Part shown: positions 63,658 to 64,000 of the stretch, in pieces | Layout of the letters: every line of letters starts with the position of its first letter | Position numbering within the stretch: the first letter of the stretch is position 1 | DNA from: Flavobacterium xueshanense | Lineage (GTDB): Bacteria > Bacteroidota > Bacteroidia > Flavobacteriales > Flavobacteriaceae | Direction of reading: 5' to 3' | DNA length: 64,000 bases | NCBI RefSeq assembly: GCF_900112975.1 | Contig: NZ_FONQ01000007.1 | Coordinates: forward strand, 96,147 to 160,146 | The notes under the pieces: generated by a model | What the model was told of the DNA's origin: nothing | The model's input: only the letters and a program-made list of their open reading frames with translations | Databases searched by the model: none | Program-made: the position numbers and the translations under genes

Positions 63658-64000
63658 TCAAGTTATAAATGCAACTTTTTGATTAAACATAAAATTAGGT
63701 GTTTCAAAATTAAATCTTTTTCTTGGTCTATTGTTTAATTTCTCTTGTATTTCTATAATTTTCTCTGGAGTTATTTCATCAAATGATGATGATTTGGGTA
63801 TGTATTGTCTTATTAATCCATTTAGATTTTCATTTGCACCACGTTCCCAAGGGCTGTAAGGGTTGGCAAAGAAAAAATCTATTTCAAGTGCCGAACTGAT
63901 CTCTTGATGTTGCGCAAACTCTTTCCCATTATCAGAAGTTATTGTATTTATAAAGTGTTTCCAGTTCTGTAGTAATTCGATTGTTGCTTGTTTTACCAAT
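63658..64000 (-). CDS. IS30-family transposase, 3' part (truncated by window edge)
   Basis: The last 113 residues of an integrase-core transposase, reading off the window at 64000. DNGKEFAQHQEIS contains the second catalytic aspartate, and the third acidic residue lies in FFFANPYSPWERGANENLNG, the classic IS30 P-x-S-x-W-x-x-x-x-x-E-N-x-N-G box. The end RPRKRFNFETPNFMFNQ is also typical of IS30. The gene's N-terminus and the element's other end are outside the window. The near end of the element is probably around 63650-63670; no inverted repeat can be confirmed without its partner. Confidence 0.85.
   Translation of the reverse strand, partial: LVKQATIELLQNWKHFINTITSDNGKEFAQHQEISSALEIDFFFANPYSPWERGANENLNGLIRQYIPKSSSFDEITPEKIIEIQEKLNNRPRKRFNFETPNFMFNQKVAFIT

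Overview
The window is AT-rich (about one third G+C by eye) and looks like a Flavobacterium-type member of the Bacteroidota. The gene families fit this: class II ketol-acid reductoisomerase, an alpha/beta-fused 2-oxoacid dehydrogenase E1, a bacillithiol-type YtxJ protein, DUF2911 and DUF2141 proteins. Several promoters carry the Bacteroidota TAnnTTTG -7 element, and intergenic gaps hold palindromic repeats of a kind common in flavobacterial genomes.

Layout. 1-13.6 kb is housekeeping: the tail of an Lrp/AsnC regulator, PEP carboxylase, DinB-like protein, deoxyinosine/uracil-type DNA glycosylase, RecQ, an acidic conserved protein, a polyamine pair (deoxyhypusine-synthase-like enzyme and arginine decarboxylase), aroB, proline dehydrogenase and an MsbA-like ABC exporter. 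13.8-16.0 kb is a tRNA-Val(UAC) with a decayed serine recombinase against its 3' end. That gene has three in-frame stops, has lost its N-terminus, and is split by a 1000-bp IS982-family element with an 8-bp target duplication.

16.1-26.3 kb is one long efflux locus: TetR regulator, TolC, HlyD, OsmC, a membrane protein, a lipoprotein, a cupin, two ABC ATPases that match the two halves of YbhF, two ABC-2 permeases, a DUF2141 protein and an OMPLA-like outer-membrane protein. 26.8-28.3 kb is a compositionally foreign FAD monooxygenase with an N-terminal DnaJ-like double CxxCxGxG zinc ribbon. 28.7-38.9 kb is a mixed set: a beta-lactamase-fold lipoprotein, transglutaminase, solute-binding protein, GNAT, nucleoside phosphorylase, SUI1-like factor, 2OG-Fe(II) oxygenase, E1 dehydrogenase fusion, a 38-residue membrane peptide and a large unknown protein.

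39.0-47.1 kb is a branched-chain amino acid operon, leuA-leuB-ilvD-ilvB-ilvN-ilvC, with no leuC or leuD in it. It is followed by acs. 49.6-55.2 kb is the most distinctive locus: FAD oxidoreductase, methyltransferase, type III polyketide synthase, FabZ-like dehydratase, ketosynthase, acyl carrier protein and phosphopantetheinyl transferase, tightly packed on one strand. All catalytic residues I checked are present. It looks like a self-contained pathway for a modified phenolic or pyrone lipid. 55.2-64 kb has an exonuclease-like/DUF294 pair, DUF2911 and DUF808 proteins, clpB, ytxJ, a lipoprotein and the 3' end of an IS30-family transposase running off the window.
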